Source of the DNA: an uncultured Sphingomonadaceae bacterium
GTDB lineage: Bacteria > Pseudomonadota > Alphaproteobacteria > Sphingomonadales > Sphingomonadaceae
NCBI GenBank assembly: GCA_937920575.1
Contig: CAKZSF010000224.1
Span: 1-8,155 of the forward strand
Direction of reading: 5' to 3'
Length of the DNA: 8,155 nt
In this document: one piece after another, positions 1 through 7,159 of the stretch
How positions within the stretch are numbered: position 1 is the first letter of the stretch
How the letters are laid out: every line of letters begins with the position of its first letter
The notes under the pieces: model-generated
Seen by the model: the letters and a program-made list of their open reading frames with translations, nothing else
Told to the model about the DNA's origin: nothing
The model's database searches: none
Translations under genes and position numbers: made by a program

Positions 1-290
1 TCGATCTTGGCTTGGGCCTCCTCGGGCGAAGGAATGCGCGCAGAGCCATACATCACCATCGTTGAGCCCACTCCGGCTTCATCCAGCAGCATTTCCGGCT
101 TCAGCAGCTCCAGCTGAAAGCGAACAGGGCGCAATTCCTCACGCAGCAGAAAGTCGGTGTCGCGAAACGCCAGCTTATACGCAGGATGCTGCGTCTGCGG
201 CGTCTCGTGCGGGCCGGCATCGGCAAAGCTTGCCTCTTGCTCGGCAGGGTAGAACTTACGGTCGGAAACGTGGCGATCATCTTTAGACAT
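1..290 (-). CDS. TIGR00730/LOG-like Rossmann-fold protein, N-terminal part (cut by window edge)
   Basis: The reading frame starts at the ATG complementary to 288-290 and stays open to the left edge, giving 96 codons plus two bases; the C-terminal part lies outside. Residues 1-45 are polar and probably flexible. Residues 48-72 (LLREELRPVRFQLELLKPEM) match the helical N-terminal extension I associate with the longer alphaproteobacterial members. Residues 77-86 (TMVMYGSARI) are the first beta strand and the GSAR nucleotide-binding turn of the 'lysine decarboxylase-like' LOG fold. Proteins of this family are nucleoside 5'-monophosphate phosphoribohydrolases or nucleosidases (plant LOG, E. coli PpnN). 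The diagnostic PGGxGTxxE motif would be in the missing part, so activity cannot be judged. No good Shine-Dalgarno precedes the ATG. The gene is divergent from ppx. Family assignment is fairly sure; the substrate is unknown. Confidence 0.8.
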   Translation of the reverse strand, partial: MSKDDRHVSDRKFYPAEQEASFADAGPHETPQTQHPAYKLAFRDTDFLLREELRPVRFQLELLKPEMLLDEAGVGSTMVMYGSARIPSPEEAQAKI

Positions 291-481
291 TGAGCGGGGA
301 TAGGGCGCAGGTGATCGGGCCGCAACCTTCATTCGCTCACAAACCGTCAGTTTAACGCTGGGATCAGGAGGCCGGGATCGAAAGCTAAGGATGATGCGCT
401 CTTGCCGCATGGGCGCTGCACCGCTAGCATCGCCGTCAGGTGCTCGAACTGTCGGGCAAGAACAGAACAATTGGAAATACC
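291..481. promoter_or_regulatory. Divergent intergenic region between the LOG-like gene and ppx
   Basis: These 191 bases separate two genes transcribed away from each other, so both promoters should lie here. On the plus strand a plausible promoter is visible at 402-430 (listed separately). On the minus strand I found no convincing -35/-10 pair. There is no clear hairpin with a T-run, riboswitch or tRNA-like structure. A GTG at 440 is in frame with ppx and could extend it, but the ATG at 482 is preferred. Confidence 0.5.
402..430 (+). promoter_or_regulatory. Candidate sigma-70-type promoter for ppx-rlmE
   Basis: TTGCCG at 402-407 and TAGCAT at 425-430 are separated by exactly 17 bases, a spacing typical of housekeeping promoters. 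Transcription would then begin near 437, leaving about 45 bases of leader before the ATG at 482. It would put the alternative GTG at 440 almost on the transcript end, which favours the ATG. Each hexamer matches consensus only partly, and alphaproteobacterial promoters are loosely conserved, so this is a suggestion. Confidence 0.35.
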
Positions 482-1672
482 ATGGCGGAGACTCAACCGC
501 CGGAGCAGCGCGGCAGACCTGCGCAAGACAAGAGGAAGCAGCCGGGGCAAAAGCGGCCAAAGAATTCGAGAAAAGGGCGCCAAGCCTCTCCATCCTCATC
601 CTCCGGCACATCATCAGCGCAAAAGCCGAAAGCGAGCACGCATTGGCGTCGCCCGCCGCACAAGAATTTCCGTCAATCCTTCGCAGCGATTGATCTGGGC
701 ACCAACAATTGCCGCCTGCTGATTGCCCGGCCCAAGGATGACGAATTCGTCGTGATCGATGCATTCAGCCGCGTGGTCCGGCTGGGCGAGGACCTCGCCA
801 AGACCGGGCGATTGAGCGATGCCGCGATGGATCGCGCAGTCAACGCGTTGAAAGTCTGCGCTGAAAAACTGCGCAAGCGCGGCGTGCATCTGGCGCGATC
901 AGTGGCCACCGAAGCCTGTCGGCGCGCGCAAAATGGTGACCAGTTTATTGAGCGCGTGAAACGCGAGACGGGCATCGCGCTGGACATTATCTCGGCACAA
1001 GAAGAAGCACGACTGGCAGTGCTCGGGTGCCACATCCTGCTGGAGGATGGCATTGGCCCGGCGGTCATATTCGACATTGGTGGCGGCTCGACCGAGCTGG
1101 TGCTGATCGAGCCGGGTGGGCCAATTCCGCGCATCATCGATTGGCAGAGTGTGCCGTGGGGCGTTGTCTCGCTGACCGACACGGCTGGCCGCGATGAGAC
1201 CACACGGGCGCAGCGCGAGGCGCGCTATGCCAAGATGCGCCAGATTGTGAGCGACAGCTTCGCCGATTTTGCCAAGCGCGTCGCGCCGCATATGAACGAT
1301 GATCTGCGCTTGCTGGGCACAAGCGGTACCGTGACAACGCTGGCCAGCGTCCATCTGGGGCTGGAGCATTACAACCGCAGCGAAGTCGACGGACTGATCC
1401 TGCCGACCGAAGGCATGCGCGAGATCACGCAGCAACTTTCCTCCATGTCGTTCAAAGATCGATCGAACCTGCCCATCATCGGCGTAGACCGCGCCGAATT
1501 GGTGGTGGCAGGGTGCGCGATTCTGGAATCGATCCTCGACATTTGGCCAGCCCCGCGTCTGGGCATTGCCGACCGGGGCATTCGCGAGGGTATTTTGCGC
1601 AGTCTGATCCTGTCCGAACATGATGGCGATGAAGCGCGCGCAGCGCTGCAAGCTGCAAGAGACCATTTATGA
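482..1672 (+). CDS. Ppx/GppA family phosphatase (exopolyphosphatase / pppGpp phosphohydrolase type)
   Basis: The 396-residue protein belongs to the ASKHA-fold Ppx/GppA family, which removes terminal phosphate from polyphosphate or converts pppGpp to ppGpp in the cytoplasm. Visible motifs are the phosphate-1 loop DLGTNNCRLL (71-80), the ATEACRRAQN segment (142-151), the SAQEEARLA segment with the likely catalytic glutamate (171-179), the phosphate-2 loop DIGGGSTEL (198-206), the GTSGTVTTLA motif (279-288) and RAELVVAGCAIL (337-348). The long C-terminal HD-like region of E. coli Ppx is absent, as in other short alphaproteobacterial forms. Residues 1-64 form a basic, Pro/Ser-rich tail with 17 Lys/Arg and only three acidic residues. 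The ATG at 482 is chosen over an in-frame GTG at 440 because GGAAA lies just upstream and the candidate promoter would leave the GTG without a leader. The stop overlaps the rlmE start in ATGA. Sequence alone does not separate Ppx from GppA activity. Confidence 0.93.
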   Translation: MAETQPPEQRGRPAQDKRKQPGQKRPKNSRKGRQASPSSSSGTSSAQKPKASTHWRRPPHKNFRQSFAAIDLGTNNCRLLIARPKDDEFVVIDAFSRVVRLGEDLAKTGRLSDAAMDRAVNALKVCAEKLRKRGVHLARSVATEACRRAQNGDQFIERVKRETGIALDIISAQEEARLAVLGCHILLEDGIGPAVIFDIGGGSTELVLIEPGGPIPRIIDWQSVPWGVVSLTDTAGRDETTRAQREARYAKMRQIVSDSFADFAKRVAPHMNDDLRLLGTSGTVTTLASVHLGLEHYNRSEVDGLILPTEGMREITQQLSSMSFKDRSNLPIIGVDRAELVVAGCAILESILDIWPAPRLGIADRGIREGILRSLILSEHDGDEARAALQAARDHL

Positions 1673-2337
1673 GCCGCTCTGGCAAAGACGCTGACCGGCG
1701 CGTGCGCACGGCGAAGAAGCGCAGCGCATCATCCATTCGCTGGCTGGAACGGCAGCTCAACGACCCCTATGTGAAGCGGGCCAAAGCGGACGGCTATCGC
1801 AGCCGCGCGGCTTACAAATTGATCGAGCTGGACGAGCGTTTCGGCTTGCTCAAAGGCACGCGTGCCGTGGTCGATTTGGGCATCGCGCCGGGCGGCTGGG
1901 CGCAAGTTGTGCGCAAACAAGCCCCTCGCGCAAAGATTGCCGGGATCGACTTGCTGGAAACCGAGCCCATCGAAGGCGTCGAAATTCTGCAAATGGATTT
2001 TATGCATGACGCCGCCCCCGATGCTTTGACAGAGGCGCTGGACGGCGCGACGCCTGACCTGGTGCTATCAGATATGGCCGCCAACACGGTGGGCCACAAA
2101 CAGACCGATCATCTGCGCACCATGGCGCTGGTCGAGGCTGCCGCGTGGTTTGCCACCGAAGTGCTGGAAGAAGGCGGCGCGTTTGTGGCCAAGGTTCTGG
2201 CCGGCGGCACGGATACCGATCTGCTCAACCTGCTGAAAAAGCACTTCAAGACCGTCAAACACGCCAAACCCCCGGCGAGCCGCAAGGGCTCATCCGAGTG
2301 GTATGTCGTCGCTCAAGGTTTCAAAGGACGCGCATAG
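1669..2337 (+). CDS. rlmE: 23S rRNA (uridine-2'-O)-methyltransferase RlmE (FtsJ)
   Basis: This 222-residue enzyme methylates the 2'-OH of the A-loop uridine of 23S rRNA (U2552 in E. coli numbering) using S-adenosylmethionine, at a late step of large-subunit assembly. Residues 16-26 (KKRSASSIRWL) and 33-51, including SRAAYKL, match the start of E. coli RlmE. The SAM-binding motif I is VVDLGIAPGGWAQV (67-80). The catalytic K-D-K-E set is visible as K50, D135 (LSDMA), K175 (FVAKVL) and E210 (SSEWYVVA). Length is near that of the E. coli protein, with about a dozen extra N-terminal residues. The start codon sits in the ATGA overlap with ppx, indicating translational coupling and a shared transcript. 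The gene ends 23 bases before the converging cytochrome gene. All key residues are intact, so function is very likely. Confidence 0.96.
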   Translation: MSRSGKDADRRVRTAKKRSASSIRWLERQLNDPYVKRAKADGYRSRAAYKLIELDERFGLLKGTRAVVDLGIAPGGWAQVVRKQAPRAKIAGIDLLETEPIEGVEILQMDFMHDAAPDALTEALDGATPDLVLSDMAANTVGHKQTDHLRTMALVEAAAWFATEVLEEGGAFVAKVLAGGTDTDLLNLLKKHFKTVKHAKPPASRKGSSEWYVVAQGFKGRA

Positions 2338-2360
2338 TCGCCCAACGACAGAAACGCGTT

Positions 2361-3062
2361 TTACGCGCCGCCTTCGTTGATTTCAGCTGCGGCGTCCTGC
2401 TCGGCTGCTGCTTCTGCTTCAACGTCGGTCTCGGCAGTTTCTTCCGCTTCTTCCGTCGCTTCGCTTTCGCCATCATCACCAGCGGCGCCATCATCACCAG
2501 CGGCAACGTCGGCAACGAATTCTGGAACCGGCAGGCTGGAGCCTTGCTCGTTCATATACAGCATCACAGCGGCGCGATCCTCAACCGATGAAAGACCGGC
2601 GAAGCTCATCTTGGTGCCATTGGCAAAGGCTGCGGGTTTCTTGAGCCATGCGCTCATCGTTTCCCAATCCCAATTGCCGCCCTTCTCAGCCAAAGCTGAG
2701 CTGTAGGCAAAGCCCGGTACACCTTTACCGACAGGCTTGCCCATAATGCCATACAGGTTCGGGCCAATGCCGTTGGCACCGCCTGAATTGACCGTGTGGC
2801 ATGCGGCGCATTTGGCGAAGACTTTCTCGCCTTTGGATGGCTCCATGCCTTCCATGTTGAGCGCCTCAGCAATTGTCATTTCCGCCGGGCCAGCGCCGCC
2901 TTCTGCTTCGACATTGGCAGGCATATATCCAACCACGCGTTCTTCATCGCCGTGGTGCTCGCCCACTTCGTGATAAACAAAGCTGGAAAGGAACCGCAGG
3001 CCCATCACTACGATGCCAGCAAACAGAACCCAGCCGAAAATGGTATTTGTACGATCATCCAT
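2361..3062 (-). CDS. Membrane-anchored class I cytochrome c (c552/CycM-like) with acidic C-terminal tail
   Basis: The 233-residue protein probably shuttles electrons on the periplasmic face of the inner membrane, for example from the bc1 complex to a terminal oxidase as CycM and cytochrome c552 do; that role is inferred. Residues 8-24 are an uncleaved membrane anchor (IFGWVLFAGIVVMGL). A linker with an HEVGEHHGDEE stretch (31-41) follows. The haem site is CAACH at 85-89 (covalent haem, His axial ligand), followed by GIGPNLYGIMGKPVG (98-112); Met152 in GTKMSF is the likely second ligand. Residues 181-233 are a tail with 20 acidic residues and no Lys or Arg, containing a duplicated AAGDDG unit. 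The ATG at 3060-3062 is chosen because it sits just before the anchor; an upstream TTG at 3132-3134 would add 24 unlikely residues. No strong Shine-Dalgarno is seen. The gene is monocistronic here, convergent with rlmE and divergent from pheA. Confidence 0.92.
   Translation of the reverse strand: MDDRTNTIFGWVLFAGIVVMGLRFLSSFVYHEVGEHHGDEERVVGYMPANVEAEGGAGPAEMTIAEALNMEGMEPSKGEKVFAKCAACHTVNSGGANGIGPNLYGIMGKPVGKGVPGFAYSSALAEKGGNWDWETMSAWLKKPAAFANGTKMSFAGLSSVEDRAAVMLYMNEQGSSLPVPEFVADVAAGDDGAAGDDGESEATEEAEETAETDVEAEAAAEQDAAAEINEGGA
2469..2504. repeat. Perfect 18-bp tandem duplication inside the cytochrome c tail
   Basis: GCCATCATCACCAGCGGC occurs twice without a gap (2469-2486 and 2487-2504). On the coding (minus) strand it encodes AAGDDG repeated in frame, lengthening the acidic tail without breaking the frame. 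The identity at DNA level, including wobble positions, points to a recent slippage or duplication event. Confidence 0.9.
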
Positions 3063-3183
3063 GGAATTAGCGCTTTCGCCACAATTGCGTCTTGTTTCGA
3101 GGGTCGCTCTAATCAGGCGGATGCGCCAAGGCAAGACCGTAATGCTTGCGCGCAGCCAAGTGCGTGTTTAGGCGGCATTCCTT
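3063..3183. promoter_or_regulatory. Divergent promoter region between cytochrome c and prephenate dehydratase
   Basis: This 121-base gap must hold the promoters of both flanking genes. For the cytochrome gene (minus strand) a weak candidate is TTGCCT (complement of 3129-3134) with TAGAGC (complement of 3106-3111), 17 bases apart. For pheA no pair with good spacing stands out. I see no clear attenuator leader peptide rich in Phe codons and no terminator hairpin before pheA. The region is assigned by gene orientation; the hexamers are tentative. Confidence 0.4.
3170..3175 (+). promoter_or_regulatory. Ribosome binding site supporting the GTG start of pheA
   Basis: AGGCGG differs from AGGAGG at one base and lies 8 bases before the GTG at 3184. 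The in-frame ATGs at 3217 and 3229 have no comparable site, so this decides the start. Confidence 0.6.
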
Positions 3184-4086
3184 GTGAGCAATGCTTTTCC
3201 TCTTCCGGCCCAAAAGATGGTCGAATCGATGCGCAGCGCGGCAAGCGCCGAGCCTGCGCGCGCGATTGCGTTTCAAGGTGCGCCCGGCGCCAATTCGCAC
3301 CGCGCCGCCCAAGAGTACGCGCCTGACTGCTTGCCCTTGCCTTGCCACAGCTTCGCTGACGCGATTGATGCCGTGAAAGACGGGCATGCGGGTTGTGCGA
3401 TGATCCCGATTGAGAATTCACAAGCAGGCCGCGTGGCGGACATCCATTTTCTGCTACCGGAAAGCGGTTTGTCGATTGTGGGTGAGTACTTCCTTCCGAT
3501 CCAGCATGCGTTGATGGCAGTGCCGGGTGCGAAAGGCCCCTTCAACAGCGCCTACAGCCATCCGCACGCCCTTGCGCAGAGCCGCGTGTTTTTGCGTGAG
3601 CGTGGCATGGCACCAATCGGCTTTGCCGATACGGCAGGCGCGGCAGCCCATGTGGCGGAAACAGGCGACGCGTCGATTGCATCGATCTCGCCAGCGATGG
3701 CCGCTGATCTATACGGACTCGATATCGTTGAGCACAATGTAGAGGACGCGGCTGACAATATGACGCGTTTTGTGGTGCTGGCACCCGAGCCGCTGCCCGC
3801 CGATAGCCTGAATGGGCAAACGCCTGTCACCACCTTCATTTTCGAAGTGAAGAACATCCCCGCCGCGCTGTACAAGGCGATGGGCGGCTTTGCGACCAAT
3901 GGCGTCAACATGACGAAGCTCGAAAGCTATCAAAAGGGCGCAAGTTTTTCGGCCACGATGTTCTATGCCGATATTATGGGCGCACCAGGCGATCCGGCAG
4001 TTGATCGCGCAATGGAAGAACTCGCCTTCCACAGCAAAGACGTACGCATTCTCGGCACTTACGCGCAATCACGACCCAGAGGATAA
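3184..4086 (+). CDS. pheA: Prephenate dehydratase (phenylalanine biosynthesis), with C-terminal ACT domain
   Basis: This 300-residue cytoplasmic enzyme converts prephenate to phenylpyruvate, the step before transamination to phenylalanine. The catalytic domain runs from about 26 to 200: AIAFQGAPGANSH (27-39), MIPIENSQAGRVADIHFLLP (73-92) and the catalytic T-R-F motif in NMTRFVV (192-198). The ACT regulatory domain spans about 214-292 (TPVTTFIFEV onward, then GGFATNGVNMTKLESYQ at 234-250). There is no fused chorismate mutase or transaminase domain, so this is the monofunctional type. The ACT phenylalanine-binding motifs GAL and ESRP of the E. coli P-protein read AAL (227-229) and ESYQ (247-250). 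The GTG start is supported by an AGGCGG site. The next gene follows closely without a visible terminator, so read-through into the MoxR module is possible. Confidence 0.95.
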   Translation: MSNAFPLPAQKMVESMRSAASAEPARAIAFQGAPGANSHRAAQEYAPDCLPLPCHSFADAIDAVKDGHAGCAMIPIENSQAGRVADIHFLLPESGLSIVGEYFLPIQHALMAVPGAKGPFNSAYSHPHALAQSRVFLRERGMAPIGFADTAGAAAHVAETGDASIASISPAMAADLYGLDIVEHNVEDAADNMTRFVVLAPEPLPADSLNGQTPVTTFIFEVKNIPAALYKAMGGFATNGVNMTKLESYQKGASFSATMFYADIMGAPGDPAVDRAMEELAFHSKDVRILGTYAQSRPRG

Positions 4087-4149
4087 GTTCTGGCCGGTTG
4101 CCGATAGTATTGCTTGAATGCATTGTCTGACCATGCCACGACTTACCTC

Positions 4150-4842
4150 GTGACCACGGCACCTGCGAATTCTGAGACGGGCTCTGAACCGACCGCGCGC
4201 GAGGCGTGGCAGACCATTCGCGACAATGGCGATATCCAATACGCGCCGGTTGAAATCCCACCACCCGATCCGCCGCCGGAATGGGCGGTGTGGCTCAATG
4301 AGATGCTCAGCCGCTTTTTCAGCTTTCTCGGCGACTTGCTGTCACCTGTGGCGCAATTGTTCGGGGGCAGTTGGTACATCGTGAAATGGGTGCTGCTGGC
4401 GTTGGCAATCACGGGGTTGCTGTATCTCGTCTGGCGATTGGTGGAACCGATGCTGGGGATCGAGCGCAAGCCAACCGAGACCGCGCCAGAGGAATGGGTG
4501 CCCGATCAGGCGCAAGCGGTGGCTTTGCTGGAAGAGGCCGACGCGCTTGCGGCGGCAGGCAAGTATGACGAGGCAACGCATTTGCTGCTCCAGCGCAGTG
4601 TGCATCAGATCGCAACCGCGCGGCCCGACTGGCTGGAACCAAGCAGCACCGCGCGCGAAATCGCGCTAATACCGGCGCTGTCAGACACAGCCCGCGGGGC
4701 GTTCTCCACCATCGCCACACGCGTTGAACGCAGCCTGTTTGCGCTGCGCCCCTTGTCGGCGGAGGATTGGACCACCGCGCGAGAGGCCTATAGCAGTTTT
4801 GCGATCACTGATCTTACTCTCAGCAATGCGGGGGTGGCATGA
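4150..4842 (+). CDS. Single-pass membrane protein with C-terminal DUF4129-like domain, first gene of MoxR module
   Basis: The function is not known. With the GTG at 4150 the protein has 230 residues. Residues 1-40 are polar, 34-44 are very proline-rich (VEIPPPDPPPE), and 48-70 look like an amphipathic helix. One membrane segment lies at about 76-98 (IVKWVLLALAITGLLYLVW). Residues 125-220 resemble DUF4129: an acidic helix VALLEEADALAAAGKYDEAT followed by HLLLQRSVHQI, then PSSTAREI. That domain is common in genes beside MoxR ATPases and transglutaminase-like proteins. The start is uncertain: a TTG at 4114 is in frame and would add 12 residues, and neither has a Shine-Dalgarno. GTG is preferred because it is the commoner start codon; the conserved-looking REAWQTIRDNGDIQ segment requires a start near here. 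The stop overlaps the next gene in ATGA, so they are probably coupled. Confidence 0.8.
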   Translation: MTTAPANSETGSEPTAREAWQTIRDNGDIQYAPVEIPPPDPPPEWAVWLNEMLSRFFSFLGDLLSPVAQLFGGSWYIVKWVLLALAITGLLYLVWRLVEPMLGIERKPTETAPEEWVPDQAQAVALLEEADALAAAGKYDEATHLLLQRSVHQIATARPDWLEPSSTAREIALIPALSDTARGAFSTIATRVERSLFALRPLSAEDWTTAREAYSSFAITDLTLSNAGVA

Positions 4843-6185
4843 GCGAACGCCCCAGCTCTCCGTTTGACGCACGCATCGTGCTGCTGTTGCTGGCGATTGG
4901 CGCGGCGTTGTTCATCGGCTTGCTCTATATCCTCGGTACCGGCGAACCGAACCGCGAGAAAAACGATGGCGGCGCGCATGCCTACAGCAAGGGGATGACC
5001 GGCTATACCGCCTATGCCGAATTGCTGGAATCGCAGGGGCATGAGGTCAACATCGTGCAAGGCGAGGCTGATCTGAATGACGAAATCCTGCTCATTCTAA
5101 CGCCTCCTATGGGTGAGGATGCGGACACCATTGCGCGAATTGTCGATGAACGCCGCTATATCGGCCCCACGATCATCATTCTGCCCAAATGGTCGGCAGG
5201 CCCCATTCCTGAAGAGGCCGGGTTGGACGCGATCAAGCCGGGCTGGGTCAATGTATGGGGCTCTAACTCGCCGGCTTGGCTGACTGAAATCGAAGGGCTG
5301 GACGAGCCCGAACTGACGATCGATGGCAAGTCCGGCAGCTGGGTCGGCCTGGGCCATTCGGGCAAATTGCCAGTGACCGAAGAAGCCAACGACAAGAGCG
5401 TAAACACCGTTCAGTGGATCAAGGACGACACGCTCGCCAGCATAGTCCGCGATGGCAAAGGGCGGATGCTCGCTGGCTTTATCAACGACGATTATTTCGA
5501 AGTGCTCGCCGACATGAGCGGCAACGCGACGGTCAATGGCCCCACCAGCGGGGACACGCCAGAAGACTACACCGGCGATGACAAATGGCCGGTTGTGATC
5601 GTGGCGGAACCCGATCTGCTCAACAATTTCGGGATGGCCGAATTTGCCACAGCGCAACAATCGCTCAGCTTGGTCGAGGCGACGCTGGACGGATATGACT
5701 TCCCGATTGCCTTTGATGTGACGTTGAACGGGCTCGGCGGTACGCAGAACTTGCTCACACTAGCCTTCACCCCGCCATTCCTTGCCGCAACCCTGTGCCT
5801 GATCATCGCCGCCCTGCTGGTGGCGTGGCGCGCGTTCCTGCGCTTTGGCCCGGCATTGGCCGAGGGTCGCCAGATAGCTTTCGGCAAGGAGCAGCTGGTG
5901 ACGAACAGCGCGGGCCTTATCAACCGGGCCAAGCGCACGCATTTGCTGGCCGATCCTTATGTTGCGTTGATGCGGCGTCGGATTGTCAAGGGGCTCGGTC
6001 TGCGCCAGCGAAGCGATGCCGTATCCCTCGATGAGGCGATCGACCGCGCGATGGCTGCTCGCCTGCCGTCAGAACCGCCCTTCACCCATTCGGCCCAAGC
6101 GCTGCGCGCAGCATCCGGCCCCCAAGAGATTTTGCGTAAAGCCAGCGCTCTCAAAACCCTTGAAAGGACATTGACCGAGCCATGA
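4839..6185 (+). CDS. DUF4350 domain membrane protein of the MoxR module
   Basis: The 448-residue protein has two membrane segments, about 12-33 ([20 protein letters not shown]) and 313-333 ([18 protein letters not shown]). Between them is a soluble domain of about 280 residues; after the second lies a basic tail of about 115 residues. The charge distribution fits N-in, the large domain in the periplasm and the tail in the cytoplasm. The soluble domain starts with [19 protein letters not shown] (52-70) and [10 protein letters not shown] (81-90), the pattern of DUF4350, where an alpha/beta unit seems to 'sense' or hold a ligand; no catalytic residue set is recognisable to me. Residues 342-385 ([26 protein letters not shown]) are the part usually continuing in such proteins next to MoxR and DUF58. 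The gene overlaps both neighbours by ATGA, at 4839-4842 and 6182-6185. Family call is moderately sure; molecular role unknown. Confidence 0.82.
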   Translation: MSERPSSPFDARIVLLLLAIGAALFIGLLYILGTGEPNREKNDGGAHAYSKGMTGYTAYAELLESQGHEVNIVQGEADLNDEILLILTPPMGEDADTIARIVDERRYIGPTIIILPKWSAGPIPEEAGLDAIKPGWVNVWGSNSPAWLTEIEGLDEPELTIDGKSGSWVGLGHSGKLPVTEEANDKSVNTVQWIKDDTLASIVRDGKGRMLAGFINDDYFEVLADMSGNATVNGPTSGDTPEDYTGDDKWPVVIVAEPDLLNNFGMAEFATAQQSLSLVEATLDGYDFPIAFDVTLNGLGGTQNLLTLAFTPPFLAATLCLIIAALLVAWRAFLRFGPALAEGRQIAFGKEQLVTNSAGLINRAKRTHLLADPYVALMRRRIVKGLGLRQRSDAVSLDEAIDRAMAARLPSEPPFTHSAQALRAASGPQEILRKASALKTLERTLTEP

Positions 6186-7144
6186 GTATGAGTTTGACCG
6201 AGGTGCGCGAGATTGCGGGCGCCATCAGAGGCGAAGTGGCCAAGGCGATTGTCGGCCAGTCCGACATGATCGACCATTTGCTGATCGCGGCATTGGCGCA
6301 GGGACATGTCTTGTTGGAGGGGCCACCAGGAACCGCCAAGACATTCATGGCGCAATGCTTCTCGCATGCGGTGGGGCTGGATTATGGCCGGATCCAGTTC
6401 ACGCCCGATCTGCTGCCGGGGGACATTATCGGGTCGAACCTGTTCAATTTCCAAACCAGTCAATTCACGCTCACAAGAGGCCCGATCTTCACCGAGCTGT
6501 TGCTGGCTGACGAGATCAACCGCACTCCGCCCAAAACGCAGGCCGCCTTGCTGGAGGCAATGCAAGAGCGACGCGTGACACTGGACGGCGAGACACACGC
6601 CTTGCCTGACCAGTTTCTGGTGGTTGCAACGCAAAACCCGATTGAAAGCCAAGGCGTCTATCCGCTGCCTGAGGCACAGCTCGACCGTTTCCTGTTCAAA
6701 TTGCTGGTGCCCTATCCCAGCGCTAAAGAGGAAGCCGCGATTGTCGCCCGCTTTGGCGAACGGTCTGGCCCGCAATCGCCCGCCGATTTCGGCATTGCGA
6801 AGGTTGCCGATGCGAAGAAGCTGGGCGCGGCGGCGGATGCCGTCAAAGCGGTCACGCTGGCGCAAGAGATCACCGACTACATCGTGCGATTGGTGCGCGC
6901 GACCCGCGAAACGCCTGACCTGTCGACCGGCGCGTCCCCGCGTTCGGCTGTGCTGCTAGCCAATGCTGGCCGCGCCAAAGCGGCGCTGGACGGGCGGGAT
7001 TATGCTGTGCCGGACGATATCAAACAGCTCGCAACGGCTGTGCTGCGCCACCGCGTCACGCTGTCGCCTGCGGCCGAAATCGAAGGGCGCGAAATCGAGC
7101 ATCTGATCGGCGCAATGGTCGAGCAGACAGAGGCGCCCCGCTAA
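6182..7144 (+). CDS. MoxR family AAA+ ATPase
   Basis: This 320-residue cytosolic ATPase is a MoxR-type AAA+ protein. Such proteins act as chaperone-like machines that remodel or activate partners, often together with a vWA-domain protein. The Walker A motif is GPPGTAKT (47-54), Walker B is LLLADE (106-111) followed by [18 protein letters not shown] (112-129), sensor 1 is [10 protein letters not shown] (147-156), and the segment [15 protein letters not shown] (160-174) is a family hallmark. The sensor 2 arginine is R254 in [10 protein letters not shown], and the C-terminal lid contains [11 protein letters not shown] (270-280). Length and all nucleotide-binding residues are normal, so it should be active. 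The ATG lies in the ATGA overlap with the DUF4350 gene; a second in-frame ATG at 6188 is a less likely start. Co-occurrence with DUF58 directly downstream strongly supports a working pair. The actual substrate cannot be read from the sequence. Confidence 0.95.
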   Translation: MSMSLTEVREIAGAIRGEVAKAIVGQSDMIDHLLIAALAQGHVLLEGPPGTAKTFMAQCFSHAVGLDYGRIQFTPDLLPGDIIGSNLFNFQTSQFTLTRGPIFTELLLADEINRTPPKTQAALLEAMQERRVTLDGETHALPDQFLVVATQNPIESQGVYPLPEAQLDRFLFKLLVPYPSAKEEAAIVARFGERSGPQSPADFGIAKVADAKKLGAAADAVKAVTLAQEITDYIVRLVRATRETPDLSTGASPRSAVLLANAGRAKAALDGRDYAVPDDIKQLATAVLRHRVTLSPAAEIEGREIEHLIGAMVEQTEAPR

Positions 7145-7159
7145 GGCGCGCTTGGATCC

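Noticed and set aside
440..481. GTG at 440 as start of ppx, adding 14 residues
   Set aside because: It has no Shine-Dalgarno, would sit almost at the predicted transcription start, and the ATG at 482 has GGAAA at a fair distance.
899..1666. Long open frame on the minus strand opposite ppx
   Set aside because: It lies entirely antisense to a gene with all Ppx/GppA motifs, its predicted protein has no recognisable domain, and it is rich in Arg, His, Cys and Gln as expected for an out-of-frame reading of GC-rich coding DNA.
2352..2367. Palindrome and small hairpin between rlmE and the cytochrome gene, possible bidirectional terminator
   Set aside because: AAACGCGTTT is a perfect palindrome and CGCG pairs with CGCG across a five-base loop, but the stem is only four base pairs with G-U extension and the T-run is short, so a terminator cannot be supported.
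3063..3134. Upstream TTG start extending the cytochrome by 24 residues
   Set aside because: The extension puts a non-hydrophobic, Arg-rich segment before the membrane anchor, uses a rare start codon and would cover the promoter region.
3063..3183. Possible phenylalanine attenuator leader ahead of pheA
   Set aside because: No short frame with a run of Phe codons followed by alternative hairpins and a T-run could be found.
5957..6865. 302-codon open frame on the minus strand opposite the DUF4350/MoxR junction
   Set aside because: It spans two well-supported plus-strand genes including the MoxR Walker motifs and shows no family motif; high GC content explains the lack of stops.
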